From the NCBI GenBank assembly GCA_903772945.1, contig CAICTM010000071.1:1-64000 (forward strand): 64,000 bases of DNA. The letters are read 5' to 3'. This stretch comes from Seminavis robusta (Eukaryota > Bacillariophyta > Bacillariophyceae > Naviculales > Naviculaceae). Below the pieces are notes generated by a model. It was not told the origin of the DNA. It worked only from the letters and a program-made list of their open reading frames with translations, and made no database searches. The translations under genes were made by a program, and so were the position numbers. Below are positions 10,631 through 19,470 of the stretch, in pieces. Numbering within the stretch: the stretch's first letter is position 1; the number at the start of each line of letters is the position of its first letter.

Positions 10631-11370
10631 TGTGATACTGGTAGTAATAGAATAGTAATAGACAGGAATGCCAACAAAGTAATAGAAGTGGTGATGTCTT
10701 GTTTTCGAGAAATCAAGAAAGTATGGGAGGAGCGAAACGGCAACGGAGAGTCCAGGATCTTGTACGAACGATGACACCGTATTCCGACAGGCTTGCGTGC
10801 CTCCCAAGTTCTGTTCTTCTTTTTCACTGACGGAGATGAACGGCAATTTTTCAAGCGTTGATTATTATTCTGCCCAAGCAGCCCTGTAATGCCAGTGGTT
10901 GAACACAGTACCTACATGTAGCTCCAGCCAGCCAGCTACTAGCTAGCTATGGAGGTGCAGCTTGCTTGGTTTCATTGCTTGGCACTACAGTCGTAGACTA
11001 TTGCAGCCTGATTGGTTTTCTAGCTACCGTAGCCTTTGGAGCAACGAACGCGATGGTTATTCTCGTGCTGGATGGCAATCAGGAAATACCCTTGACGGAA
11101 CATGGAGGAAACAACCAGCGGGCTGATGCGATGACAGTGTGTTATTCGCTAGCGCTGTACGCATGGAAAGAGGTGCATGGATGAAAGCTACCAGTTTTGC
11201 AGGTTCACCCGTGACAAGAAAGAAAGTAAGTTTGAAGAAGATTGGCTGGTCGGATAAGCTCTACCCTCCAAGCAAACAGCTATGAAACTATGTTTATTCA
11301 ATAGTTCCAATAGAAATCCCATCCATCATGATCTATTTGTTGGCTGGCTGTTGGCTACATGTCTGGATCC
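10631..11370. other. Intergenic between two minus-strand genes
   Basis: Upstream region of the protease (10631 to about 10870), then GCTAGCTA-rich spacer (10920-10950) and the 3' side of the deaminase gene. Open frames here lack protein-family features. Confidence 0.5.
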
Positions 11371-12090
11371 TTACTTAGTTGGTTCAGCATTATCTTTTTC
11401 CAGCTTTCGTTGTTTTCTCTGTTGTTTTTCTTCCTTGCGTTGCTTTCGCCGCTTGGCGATTTCCCCTTCTTCCCCTGGGTGTTCTTTTTGATAGGTTTCA
11501 ATCAATGTCTGGATTCGTTGTCGTCGTTGGTTCCATTCCTCGGTATCATTCTTGTGGACAATGGTCAGATTACTGTGGTCTTGTGCTGCCACTTGTTGTA
11601 TGTATGGAGGAATGTGACGCGGAAAGACCAATGTTTGAATGCCCGACACGACGAGCGACCCCAAACATTTTTTGCAGGGTGGCATGGTAATGTACGCCGT
11701 ACAGGCTTCCGTGGCATGGCCGTGCCGAGCGCATGCGCCTAGGGCGCAGACTTCTGCGTGCAGGTCACTGTCATTGACGGAATAGAGCGCCCGATTGGTG
11801 GCCACGGCCAAGATGGATTGGAACAGAGATAATGGGGATGCTGTTTCGTTATCTTGTTGTCTTTTCGTTTGTTTGGTAATGATACAGGCCATGCCTCCAT
11901 CGCGACAAGTGGAGCTTCGAGTCACAATGAGGAGCAGATCCAAAAGGTTGTCATCCACCGACAAGTGGGGATCCGGTTTCCAGCCGTACGTTCGAAAGGG
12001 CTTGAGTGCCTCACAACCTGATGCTCCGTCGGTGTTACTCACATTATCTTGTGTGGTGGTTGGGTTGGTCTTTGTCTCTTCCTCTTCCAT
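11371..12090 (-). CDS. CMP/dCMP-type zinc deaminase domain protein
   Basis: 239 residues, single exon. The zinc site is HAEVCALG (catalytic Glu next to the His ligand) followed about 30 residues later by MPPCKKC (two Cys ligands), the H-A-E / P-C-x-x-C signature of the cytidine/deoxycytidylate deaminase superfamily. It probably deaminates a cytosine- or other base-containing nucleotide in pyrimidine salvage; the exact substrate cannot be read from the motifs. The C terminus is a highly charged Lys/Arg/Glu/Gln helix (EGEIAKRRKQRKEEKQQ) not found in core enzymes, possibly for nucleolar or nuclear localisation or RNA contact. Divergent from the U-box gene, with 276 bp between starts. Confidence 0.85.
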   Translation of the reverse strand: MEEEETKTNPTTTQDNVSNTDGASGCEALKPFRTYGWKPDPHLSVDDNLLDLLLIVTRSSTCRDGGMACIITKQTKRQQDNETASPLSLFQSILAVATNRALYSVNDSDLHAEVCALGACARHGHATEACTAYITMPPCKKCLGSLVVSGIQTLVFPRHIPPYIQQVAAQDHSNLTIVHKNDTEEWNQRRQRIQTLIETYQKEHPGEEGEIAKRRKQRKEEKQQRKQRKLEKDNAEPTK

Positions 12091-12142
12091 GGTGGCTGTG
12101 GGGTGTCTTCGGTTGCGTGCTGTGGTCCTTGCTGATCTCAGA

Positions 12143-12176
12143 CGTGGATACTTTACGGCTGACGGCCAGACGCAGC
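12143..12176. promoter_or_regulatory. Promoter motif CGTGGATACT + GGCTGACGGCCAGACGCAGC (copy 1)
   Basis: The 20-mer GGCTGACGGCCAGACGCAGC at 12157-12176, preceded by CGTGGATACT at 12143, lies in the divergent region between the deaminase and U-box genes. The same two-part element recurs upstream of the GatB gene at 13754-13784. Confidence 0.5.
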
Positions 12177-12366
12177 TCTCACAGGAATTTTAAAATCGCG
12201 AAATTGCCTGGAACGGTACGGGCTAGTGTAGCTGGCTCTTTGGGTCTCCCAATCCAAAAACCAAAACCAAAAGCCTTGCAAAGTCCAGTAGTGACACCCG
12301 ACTCTGGAGTGGTCCATCAAAGCTCAGCCTACCCAGATAGGAATCCGCGTTCGAAAAGCAACAAGG

Positions 12367-13365
12367 ATGTCCACGGAGAACAAGGATACCAAAGGCCAAG
12401 AGGCGGGGACAGCAACCATTGAACATCAAATACATGGTGCAGTTGTGGACTGTGACGATACTACCATGGAAATGGGCCTGCCATCTCCCCATCAGGATGC
12501 TGGCACACACAGTAGGTCCAGCGTCATGCGCTCTTCTCTTGACGCTTCGGCTGCGTCGAATCAAGTTGATCTTGTACATTGCATTTTCACAAGAACCTCC
12601 ACTGACAGGCCTCAGCTGCTCTGTCCATTGACCAAACAACCTCTTAAGGATCCAGTGGTGAATCCCACCAATGGGGTATCTTATGAAAGAAGTGCCATTA
12701 TCTGTGATGAAGACATTGGCCTGTACCCTCCCAATAGAGCACTCAAGGACTACTTGCAGGCCATGCAGGGGCTACAGGAAGATTCTGCTGTGGATTCAAC
12801 TAACACCGATGATTCCAAGAAGGCAAGGACAACCAAAGATCTTTTTGCTTACTTTGTCTGCCCCATAACTCAAGTGCTCCTTCAGGAACCTGTCATTGAC
12901 CATGAAGGAAACACATATGAGCGTGGTGCCATATTTGACTGGGTTCAGGAGCATGGTGTCTCTCCCATCACCCGGAATTCATTATCCATTGAGCAGCTTT
13001 GTGACAACACCACCATCTTTGAGGTGATCATTCAAGAAAGGCTGCTACTCCAACAGCATGGAATAGGAAATGATGAACTCCAAGATTTCAAAATGGCAGT
13101 GTCCATGTGCACACCTGGTGACACTGGATTTGCTGCTGCTGCCTATTACAGCTCTATATTTTTGGAGGACCTACCGGTACGGGTACAGCCAAATAGGCAG
13201 CAGCCACAGGAATTGGAAACAACACCACCACCCAATAATGCCAACAACAATGCACGATTGATTCAACCTCCATTGGTCTGTGTCCTTGCTTGGGTGGTTG
13301 CAACCTGGTTGTCGATTTATCTTGTTGCAAAGTTGTTTTTTGGCGTCGTCTTAGTGGATTTCTGA
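12367..13365 (+). CDS. Double U-box E3 ligase-like membrane protein
   Basis: 332 residues, single exon, ATG at 12367. Two U-box folds in tandem: LLCPLTKQPLKDPVVNPTNG...YERSAI (about residues 78-130) and FVCPITQVLLQEPVIDHEGN...YERGAIFDW (about 158-225). U-boxes are RING-like folds without zinc that recruit ubiquitin-E2 enzymes. Residues about 300-330 form a single hydrophobic C-terminal segment (VLAWVVATWLSIYLVAKLF), so the protein is probably tail-anchored with the U-boxes in the cytosol, as in membrane quality control. Two U-boxes plus a tail anchor is an uncommon arrangement. Target unknown. Confidence 0.85.
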   Translation: MSTENKDTKGQEAGTATIEHQIHGAVVDCDDTTMEMGLPSPHQDAGTHSRSSVMRSSLDASAASNQVDLVHCIFTRTSTDRPQLLCPLTKQPLKDPVVNPTNGVSYERSAIICDEDIGLYPPNRALKDYLQAMQGLQEDSAVDSTNTDDSKKARTTKDLFAYFVCPITQVLLQEPVIDHEGNTYERGAIFDWVQEHGVSPITRNSLSIEQLCDNTTIFEVIIQERLLLQQHGIGNDELQDFKMAVSMCTPGDTGFAAAAYYSSIFLEDLPVRVQPNRQQPQELETTPPPNNANNNARLIQPPLVCVLAWVVATWLSIYLVAKLFFGVVLVDF

Positions 13366-13753
13366 TTTGCTTGAACAATCTTCTGAGAAGCTAGCTGTCT
13401 TTCTGACATAATAAAATTGTCCCAAGCCCCTTTTAAAAGATTTCCGAGCCAGCTCCAAAGATGACCTTCTCTTCCCTATGCTTGGCCCTCTGGGCCATCT
13501 GCGGGCTTGCCTACACTTCTAGCCAGCGCTAGCTCGTGGAAAATGCAAAATTGCTAGCTAGCTAGTAGCCATGGCAGCTAGCTACCGGTAGCTACTGGAA
13601 CGGCACGGTAGACTGGTTGTCGTCACGTTCGCAGCTTTCTTCGCCGGAGGATCTCGATCAGAACCCACATTAAGCCAGCTTCCGTTACCAAAAATACGGT
13701 ACTCGGTTCGGGCCAGTCCCTCTTTGGAACTGCCCCGAGCCGAGTACCTCAGC
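13366..13753. other. Intergenic with CTAG-type low-complexity words
   Basis: No gene. 13540-13600 is rich in GCTAGCTA, TACCGGTA and related self-complementary words, typical of spacers in this window. Confidence 0.5.
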
Positions 13754-13784
13754 CGTGGATACTGGGCTGACGGCCAGACGCAGC
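13754..13784. promoter_or_regulatory. Promoter motif CGTGGATACT + GGCTGACGGCCAGACGCAGC (copy 2)
   Basis: CGTGGATACT (13754-13763) and GGCTGACGGCCAGACGCAGC (13765-13784) match copy 1 exactly, apart from the length of the spacer between the two parts. It lies about 115-145 bp upstream of the GatB start. Confidence 0.5.
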
Positions 13785-13896
13785 ATTTTCATAACCGCAG
13801 TCGGCAAGTGCTTGTCGGTGGAGTAAGCAAAGAAGAGGTTGCCACTGCTTGCTCGGTTCATTGTGATTGTGATTTGTAGTGTGGAGAGTGTTGGAG

Positions 13897-15682
13897 ATGA
13901 TGCGATTGGCTTGTCCTCGTCATGGTTGTGGTAGAAGACTCTATTTGAGAAGTACAAGGGTATCAAAACAGGCACAATCCAATTTTTCAGCAAGATCCTT
14001 GTGGACGGTCCATTCCGAGACTGGAATAGTCTCCTGGAATAAGGAACCTCGCTTTCAGACCATTATTGGCTTGGAAATTCACTGCCAGCTGGATATTCCC
14101 ACCAAACTCTTTTCGTCGTCTCCCACCACTACCACTAATACCGCCAAACCCAACTCGTTGGTGCATCCCTTTGACGTTGACGTTGCTTCCAGGATTTTTG
14201 CCCCACACGTCCCAAGAGGCCGTCCAAGCTGCCATTCTGACAGCGGCAGCCTTGCAATGTCAATTCAACACCACCAGTCGATTCAAACGCAAACATTATC
14301 ATTATGCCGATCTACCCTTTGGCTATCAAGTCACACGACAACGATGGCCCATTGCGCAGAATGGAAGCATCGCCATCATGGCACCTCACACCAAAAAGAA
14401 GAACAAGAAGAAACAACAATCATCACAACAAGTAGTAGTTGGAATTGATCGCATCCAATTGGAACAAGACACGGGAAAACCACCACGTCTCTCACATGCA
14501 ACGATAACAGCAGCTGGACGACGCGATCCTTGGTCGACTTTAATCGGGCGGGAGCGGCACTTGTCGAAATTGTCATGAATCCCGATATTCGATCCTCCCA
14601 ACAGGCCGCCAGGACGGTGGAAACCATGCGACAATTGCTCCAACACATTGGAACGTGCGACGGGAAAATGGAAGAAGGATCTTTGCGCGTTGATTTATAT
14701 GTCTCCATCCAACCCATCGATACTACTTTTGTACCCAACCTCCAAAATCGGGTCGAAGTCAAAAATTTGAATTCCTTGCGACAAGTCCAACAAGCGGCCG
14801 AGTACGAAGCCATGCGACAAGCCACGTTAGTGTCGGAATCTATGACGGTCGCATTATTTCAAGAAACCAGAACGTTTCATGTCAAATCGGGCCAAACCGT
14901 CTTGATTCGATCCAAAGAAGAGACAAAGATTAGCGATTCATGCCCGAACCAGATTTACCACCAGTCGTACTGGACGCCACGGTCTTGGGCGGACATGATT
15001 CTGTGTCGAATTTTTTTGACGAGTATCTCCCGGATTTGCCGGATGCGGCCCGAGAACGACTCGAACGGGAGTATCAATTGGATGAGTACACGCCCGTGTC
15101 ATTGCCGGGGATCCTCCGGGCCATTCGAATCTACGATCAAGCCGTGGCCACGGCACAAGCGGCACTACTGCCCGACAACAATAGCAGGGAAATTGCGCAA
15201 ACCGTGGCCAAATTCTTGTGCAACGATTTGTTTGCACTGATACGAGACGAGGAAGAACGTCGTCGGGCCTACGAAGGAGCGGTGGCGGATAGTAGTAATG
15301 GCGAGTATTCCAACATTACCGGTCCCCAGTTGGGGGAAATTGTTGTCCTGCTGCTCAATGGCACCATTTCCACGACCATGGCCAAAAAGTTACTGGCTTT
15401 GTTGTATCAAGAGGAACTGGGCCAAAGTCCTTCGGAAGTGGCAAAACGACACGGCCTACAACTGATATCGGACCGCCAGACATTAGAACGATTGTGTCAC
15501 GAGACTCTGGAACAAAATCCGGAACAACTGGAGCAATATCGCAGAGGGGGGAAGCACGCACAAAGATGAAAAAGTTCTTGGTGGGCAAGGCCATGGCGCA
15601 CAGTCGAGGCAATGCCCATCCCGAACGATTGCAGGAAGCCTTGGAGGCAGTCTTGGAAGATGTGGCGCCGGGAGTGCAATGA
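13897..15682 (+). pseudogene. gatB: Broken aspartyl/glutamyl-tRNA amidotransferase subunit B
   Basis: GatB converts misacylated Glu-tRNA(Gln) in organelles as part of GatCAB. A start at 13897 gives an Arg-rich organellar presequence (MMRLACPRHGCGRRLYLR), then IIGLEIHCQLDIPTKLFSS. The expected order continues across frames: HYHYADLPFGYQ, LVDFNRAG, IRSKEETK, MPEPDLPP and a C-terminal YqeY-like tail (KKFLVGKAMAHSRGNAHPE). The frame breaks near 14181-14190, in the AAAA run at 14476-14479, near 14920-14927 and in the G6AA run at 15546-15553. A TAG at 14931-14933 replaces the Tyr of the D-Y-R motif before MPEPD. Two lesions sit in homopolymers and could be sequence errors, but the nonsense codon is not of that type. 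Total span fits a normal length of about 595 residues. Confidence 0.85.
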
Positions 15683-16221
15683 TAGACTGTACCGTAGAAT
15701 GAATAGAGTCATCAAATTGTGACTGAAACAAAGCAGCCTTGTAGCCATCCATCCAAAATTAGCTTGAGCCATGTAGCAAGAAACCCCTTCTCCGGTGGAT
15801 TGCCCATGGAGTGCTGATAATCACGATGCTTTGCAGGGACTCATGGAACTTGCTGGCGAACCCATTAGCATATTTAGTAATTGAAGGATGTGTTGCAGCT
15901 ACTCGTGCCCTTCCAATCTATGCACTTTTGAAGGGAACTCATGGAACTTGCTGGCGAACCCACAGAGCATATTCAGTAATTAAAGCATTTGTTGCAGCTA
16001 CATGATAGCCCTTCCAATCTACGAAAACTACCGGTAGCTATTAGCCAGAAGAACCAAAACCACAATGGGCAGGCTGGCAGATAAACCAATTTCAAGCCTT
16101 TCAAACTTCAAAATAAGCTTAGGTGATAATTAATTGGGCCAAATTAAAAAAACTACACTGTACCATCCCACCAATTGGCATTTGACTGTCACCGGCTAGT
16201 AAACCAAATTCAGGCAGCAAG
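15683..16221. other. Convergent spacer with a tandem duplication
   Basis: Between GatB and the minus-strand repeat gene. It contains the 97-bp duplication listed separately; 16165-16221 matches the 3' flank of the paralogue at 8506. Confidence 0.6.
15836..16023. repeat. Tandem duplication, unit about 97 bp
   Basis: Copies at 15836-15932 and 15933-16023 share GGGACTCATGGAACTTGCTG at the start, TTGCAGCTAC in the middle and GCCCTTCCAATCTA near the end, with scattered substitutions. Confidence 0.85.
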
Positions 16222-17910
16222 TTAGGACATACCTTGAACCCATGCCTTTACCTGAGGAGTACCTTTGAGGAGCAAAGCTCGTTGGTTCCACGGACAGCCA
16301 TTTTCATGGGCATACTTGAGGCAATCCAAATGGCCATATTCAGCAGCATCGCTACATGTGTCTTCATTCCATGGACAGCCGTTTTCATGGGCATATGTGA
16401 GGCAATCCAAATGGTCATATTTAGCAGCAAAGCAGCATGTTTCTTCATCCCACGGACACCCATTTTCATGGGCATATTTGAGGCATTCCAAATGGCCATT
16501 GAGAGCAGCATATTGGCATGTGTGCTCATCCCATGGACACCCATTTTCATGGGCATATTTGAGGCATTCCAATTGGCCACGATCAGCAGCTTCACTGCAT
16601 GTCTCTTCATCCCATGGACAGCGATTTTCATGGGCATATTTGAGGTTTTCCAAATGGCCATTCGTAGCAGCTTCACTGCATGTGTCTTCATTCCATGGAC
16701 AGCCGTTCTCATGGGCATATTTGAGGCATTCCGAATGCCCTTTTTCAGCAGCATACGTGGATATCTTTTCGTCCCACGGACACCCATTTTCATGGGCATA
16801 TTTGAGGCATTCCAAATGGCCAAGATCAGCAGCTTCACTGCATGTCTCTTCATCCCACGGACAGCCGTTTTCATGGGCATATTTGAGGCATTCCAAATGG
16901 CCATTTTCAGCAGCAACATTGCATGTGGTTTTGTCCCAGGGACAGCCTTTTTCACAGGCATATTTTAGGACTTCCAAATGGCCTTCTGCAGCAGCATTGC
17001 TACATGTATCTTCATCCCATGGACAGCCATTTTCATGGGCATATTTGAGACACTCCAAATGGCCATTTCCAGCAGCATACTCGCATGTGAATGTATCCCA
17101 TGAACAGCCGTTTTCATGGGCGTATTTGAGGCATTCCAATTGGCCTTTCATAGCAGCAGTGTAGCATGTCCTCTCGTCCCACGGACAGCCATTTTCATGG
17201 GCGTATTTGAGGCATTCCAAATGACCATTCATAGCAGCTTTGATGCATGTCCGCACATTCCATGGGCAGCCATTCTCATGGGCATATTTGAGGATTTCCA
17301 AATGACCATTCTTAGCAGCTTCACTGCACATTTCTTCATCCCACTCACAGCCATTCTCATGGAGGTACTTCAGTAGTTCCAAATGACCGTATTCTGCAGC
17401 AATTTTGGATGTGTTTTGATTCCAATAGAATCCTTTATCTTTGGCCCATTGAATCACTTCAAGACTACCCACTTTGGCAGCAGCAGCACAGATCTGATTC
17501 TCATCGATCTGTCCACCTGTGCCAGTGTGGGAGTGGGAATACCAGTACTCTGCCCGAGCCACAGAAGAGAAAATTGCATTGTAGAAAGTCGCTGTATGCG
17601 TGGCCAAGCACAGTTCTCCATTATCATCAAGCTCATCAATCCTTGGAGGATTTCCCACGGTTTCACAGTATGCAAGGTACATGTCTTTCATTTTGTGGCT
17701 CACAGGTGCCACGAAACCATATTGTCCCATTCCAAGAAAAGGGAAAATCGTGTTCAGCCATACATCCTCATGTTTCAAAATGGATGGTGACACCTCCACA
17801 TCTGCTTGCTTTGGCTGCTCAGTGTGTGTGTTAACGGTCCTTGCCGGTTCCATATTGTGCGCCAAGCTGCAGCCTGCATCTCTTTTTCCACTACTGGTAT
17901 CTTCTTCCAT
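16222..17910 (-). CDS. 27-residue ankyrin-like repeat protein (long member)
   Basis: 562 residues from an ATG at 17910. Leader MEEDTSSG, the F-box-like block HEDVWLNTIFPFLGMGQ (about residues 50-66), HSHTGTGGQI, about 15 units of 27 residues and the C terminus GTPQVKAWVQ. The repeat consensus is YAHENGCPWDE-TC--AA--GHLECLK. It is an inverted paralogue of the gene at 7805-8506: both ends align closely while the repeat array differs by about 12 units, so the array has expanded or collapsed since duplication. The opposite strand is open over 900 bp because the 81-bp unit lacks stops there. Role unknown; the leader suggests an adaptor with a repeat-based binding surface. Confidence 0.9.
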   Translation of the reverse strand: MEEDTSSGKRDAGCSLAHNMEPARTVNTHTEQPKQADVEVSPSILKHEDVWLNTIFPFLGMGQYGFVAPVSHKMKDMYLAYCETVGNPPRIDELDDNGELCLATHTATFYNAIFSSVARAEYWYSHSHTGTGGQIDENQICAAAAKVGSLEVIQWAKDKGFYWNQNTSKIAAEYGHLELLKYLHENGCEWDEEMCSEAAKNGHLEILKYAHENGCPWNVRTCIKAAMNGHLECLKYAHENGCPWDERTCYTAAMKGQLECLKYAHENGCSWDTFTCEYAAGNGHLECLKYAHENGCPWDEDTCSNAAAEGHLEVLKYACEKGCPWDKTTCNVAAENGHLECLKYAHENGCPWDEETCSEAADLGHLECLKYAHENGCPWDEKISTYAAEKGHSECLKYAHENGCPWNEDTCSEAATNGHLENLKYAHENRCPWDEETCSEAADRGQLECLKYAHENGCPWDEHTCQYAALNGHLECLKYAHENGCPWDEETCCFAAKYDHLDCLTYAHENGCPWNEDTCSDAAEYGHLDCLKYAHENGCPWNQRALLLKGTPQVKAWVQGMS

Positions 17911-18228
17911 CTTGCTTCAGCCTGTGTTTACTTTTTTTGATTTTTTGACTTCGCGATCTGCTGTTGTGGATGTGTCCTTCGTGGCACAGCTATCAGCCAG
18001 CCGGCTGGTGTTTTCGCCAGCTAATGTATGCACGAATGAAAGATACCCGTTCCGCACCGCTTGGACCCCGCCAATGCCAGCCCACCCCTTCCAAAGTGGC
18101 TTCAGCTTCCCCTTTCTCACTCCTTGTTCTCGGAATGATGAGTAATGTTTATTTCTTGCTGCTTTATACTTCTGATAATAAAAGCAAGAATCATCAATAA
18201 CGTCTCCACCACACGGAACTACTCTAGG

Positions 18229-19026
18229 ATGCCATTATCGATTTATAATCACCGTCTACAGTTGTCAATCGCATGTGCGTTTTTTCTTTGGAGCATACTC
18301 GTATGTTCTTGCCACGCCAAAAGTTGGGCCGATATTGCCGCCAATAGGCACAAGGCTCCAACCCTTCTCCAACCAGAAGAAGGCGTAGTCACACCAGAAA
18401 CAAAGACCACCGCTGACAGTGCAAAAATTTCCAAGAAGCAGACGCAGAATCCTTGCGTCTACAATTGCCTACCAAAGGGCGTTTTTAAGGCAAGAGTAAA
18501 GTATGTCTATGACGGAGATACGTTGTGCTTGGTCGATGGCCGAAAAGTACGTTTTCTGGGAATTGACACCCCGGAGCTAAAGCCAATCCAGCCGTTTGCC
18601 CTTGAAGCAAAAGAATATGCCACTCGTCATTGTGATAAGAGGGAGATTTATTTGGAAGGAGACTCCACGGATCGATTTGGACGACTGCTATCTGTTGTTT
18701 GGACCAAGTTGCCAGATGGAAGATACCTGAACGTTTGCGAAGGATTGGTTGCAGCAGGATTGGCCACTGTTTATCATGTTTCTGGAGACCCCAATGGAAA
18801 GAGCCCGTCCAAGAAAATGGTATCTCTTCAAAATGAGGCTCGAAACACTCCATTGGGACTATGGAAAGACTTTGTGGACCGCAATGTAGTGGTTACAAAG
18901 TACGGTGCTGCTTACCACCTACCAACCTGTCGCCATTTAGCCCGATCTCGTAACACTCGAGTTCTCACTGCTAGCAAAGCCCTAGACCAAGGACTGCACC
19001 CCTGTCGAACTTGCCTTGAGGACTAA
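18229..19026 (+). CDS. Secreted/ER thermonuclease-like protein (SNase fold) with C-terminal Cys/His tail
   Basis: 265 residues from the ATG at 18229; an upstream in-frame ATG at 18145 would add 28 residues before the signal sequence. A signal peptide or anchor (LSIACAFFLWSILVCSCHA) is followed by a staphylococcal-nuclease fold from about residue 100. Active-site features are present: VYDGDTL (Asp ligand), VRFLGIDTPE (Arg, Asp and Glu) and DRFGRLL (second Arg). It should therefore be a Ca-dependent DNA/RNA phosphodiesterase. The C-terminal YHLPTCRHLARS...LHPCRTC is the small Cys/His module often attached to such nucleases. It likely acts outside the cell or in the secretory path, for example in nucleic-acid scavenging. 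Confidence 0.9.
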   Translation: MPLSIYNHRLQLSIACAFFLWSILVCSCHAKSWADIAANRHKAPTLLQPEEGVVTPETKTTADSAKISKKQTQNPCVYNCLPKGVFKARVKYVYDGDTLCLVDGRKVRFLGIDTPELKPIQPFALEAKEYATRHCDKREIYLEGDSTDRFGRLLSVVWTKLPDGRYLNVCEGLVAAGLATVYHVSGDPNGKSPSKKMVSLQNEARNTPLGLWKDFVDRNVVVTKYGAAYHLPTCRHLARSRNTRVLTASKALDQGLHPCRTCLED

Positions 19027-19470
19027 AACTGGAGTACTTGACAGACTCACGTTTCTCTTTAGAGAGAGACTTGCACATGTATGATTTTACAACTGCTAAG
19101 TTAATATTACTGAGCTTGGAAGTGGCATGTTGTCTATATCGAATTTTAGGCGACTTTAAAAAGTTGCTGTGGAGGGTTTGGAGCGTGGAGTGCACTGGTA
19201 CCAGCTCGTCCTCGTGAAGCTTCAGTTACAAGAGAAAACCACTGAAGACAGCACGATGGGAGCCTTGCATGGGATCTTCCTTGGCTTCAAGCTGGACAAA
19301 CAGCGATACAACCGAGATTGCATTCGACTGCAGTGGTCAATGCATGAAACTGCAAGCACCTTGTTCTTGTTGCTCAGCTGCTGTCTACGCAAGCTAATGT
19401 TCATATTGCAAGATCACACAGAGCAGAATCGAGGGACCTAACGAAACAGACCTTCAAATCAGTTAGTTAG
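19027..19470. other. Convergent 3' spacer
   Basis: No supported gene; the 90-codon frame at 19169 starts without ATG and has no family features. Confidence 0.5.

Noticed and set aside
16265-17164. 299-codon and 244-codon plus-strand frames over the minus-strand repeat gene
   Set aside because: Same by-product: the unit has no stop in these frames and gives a monotonous FSWAYLRHSKWP pattern.
19169-19441. 90-codon frame between thermonuclease and dioxygenase genes
   Set aside because: No ATG at the start, no family feature, convergent 3' spacer.
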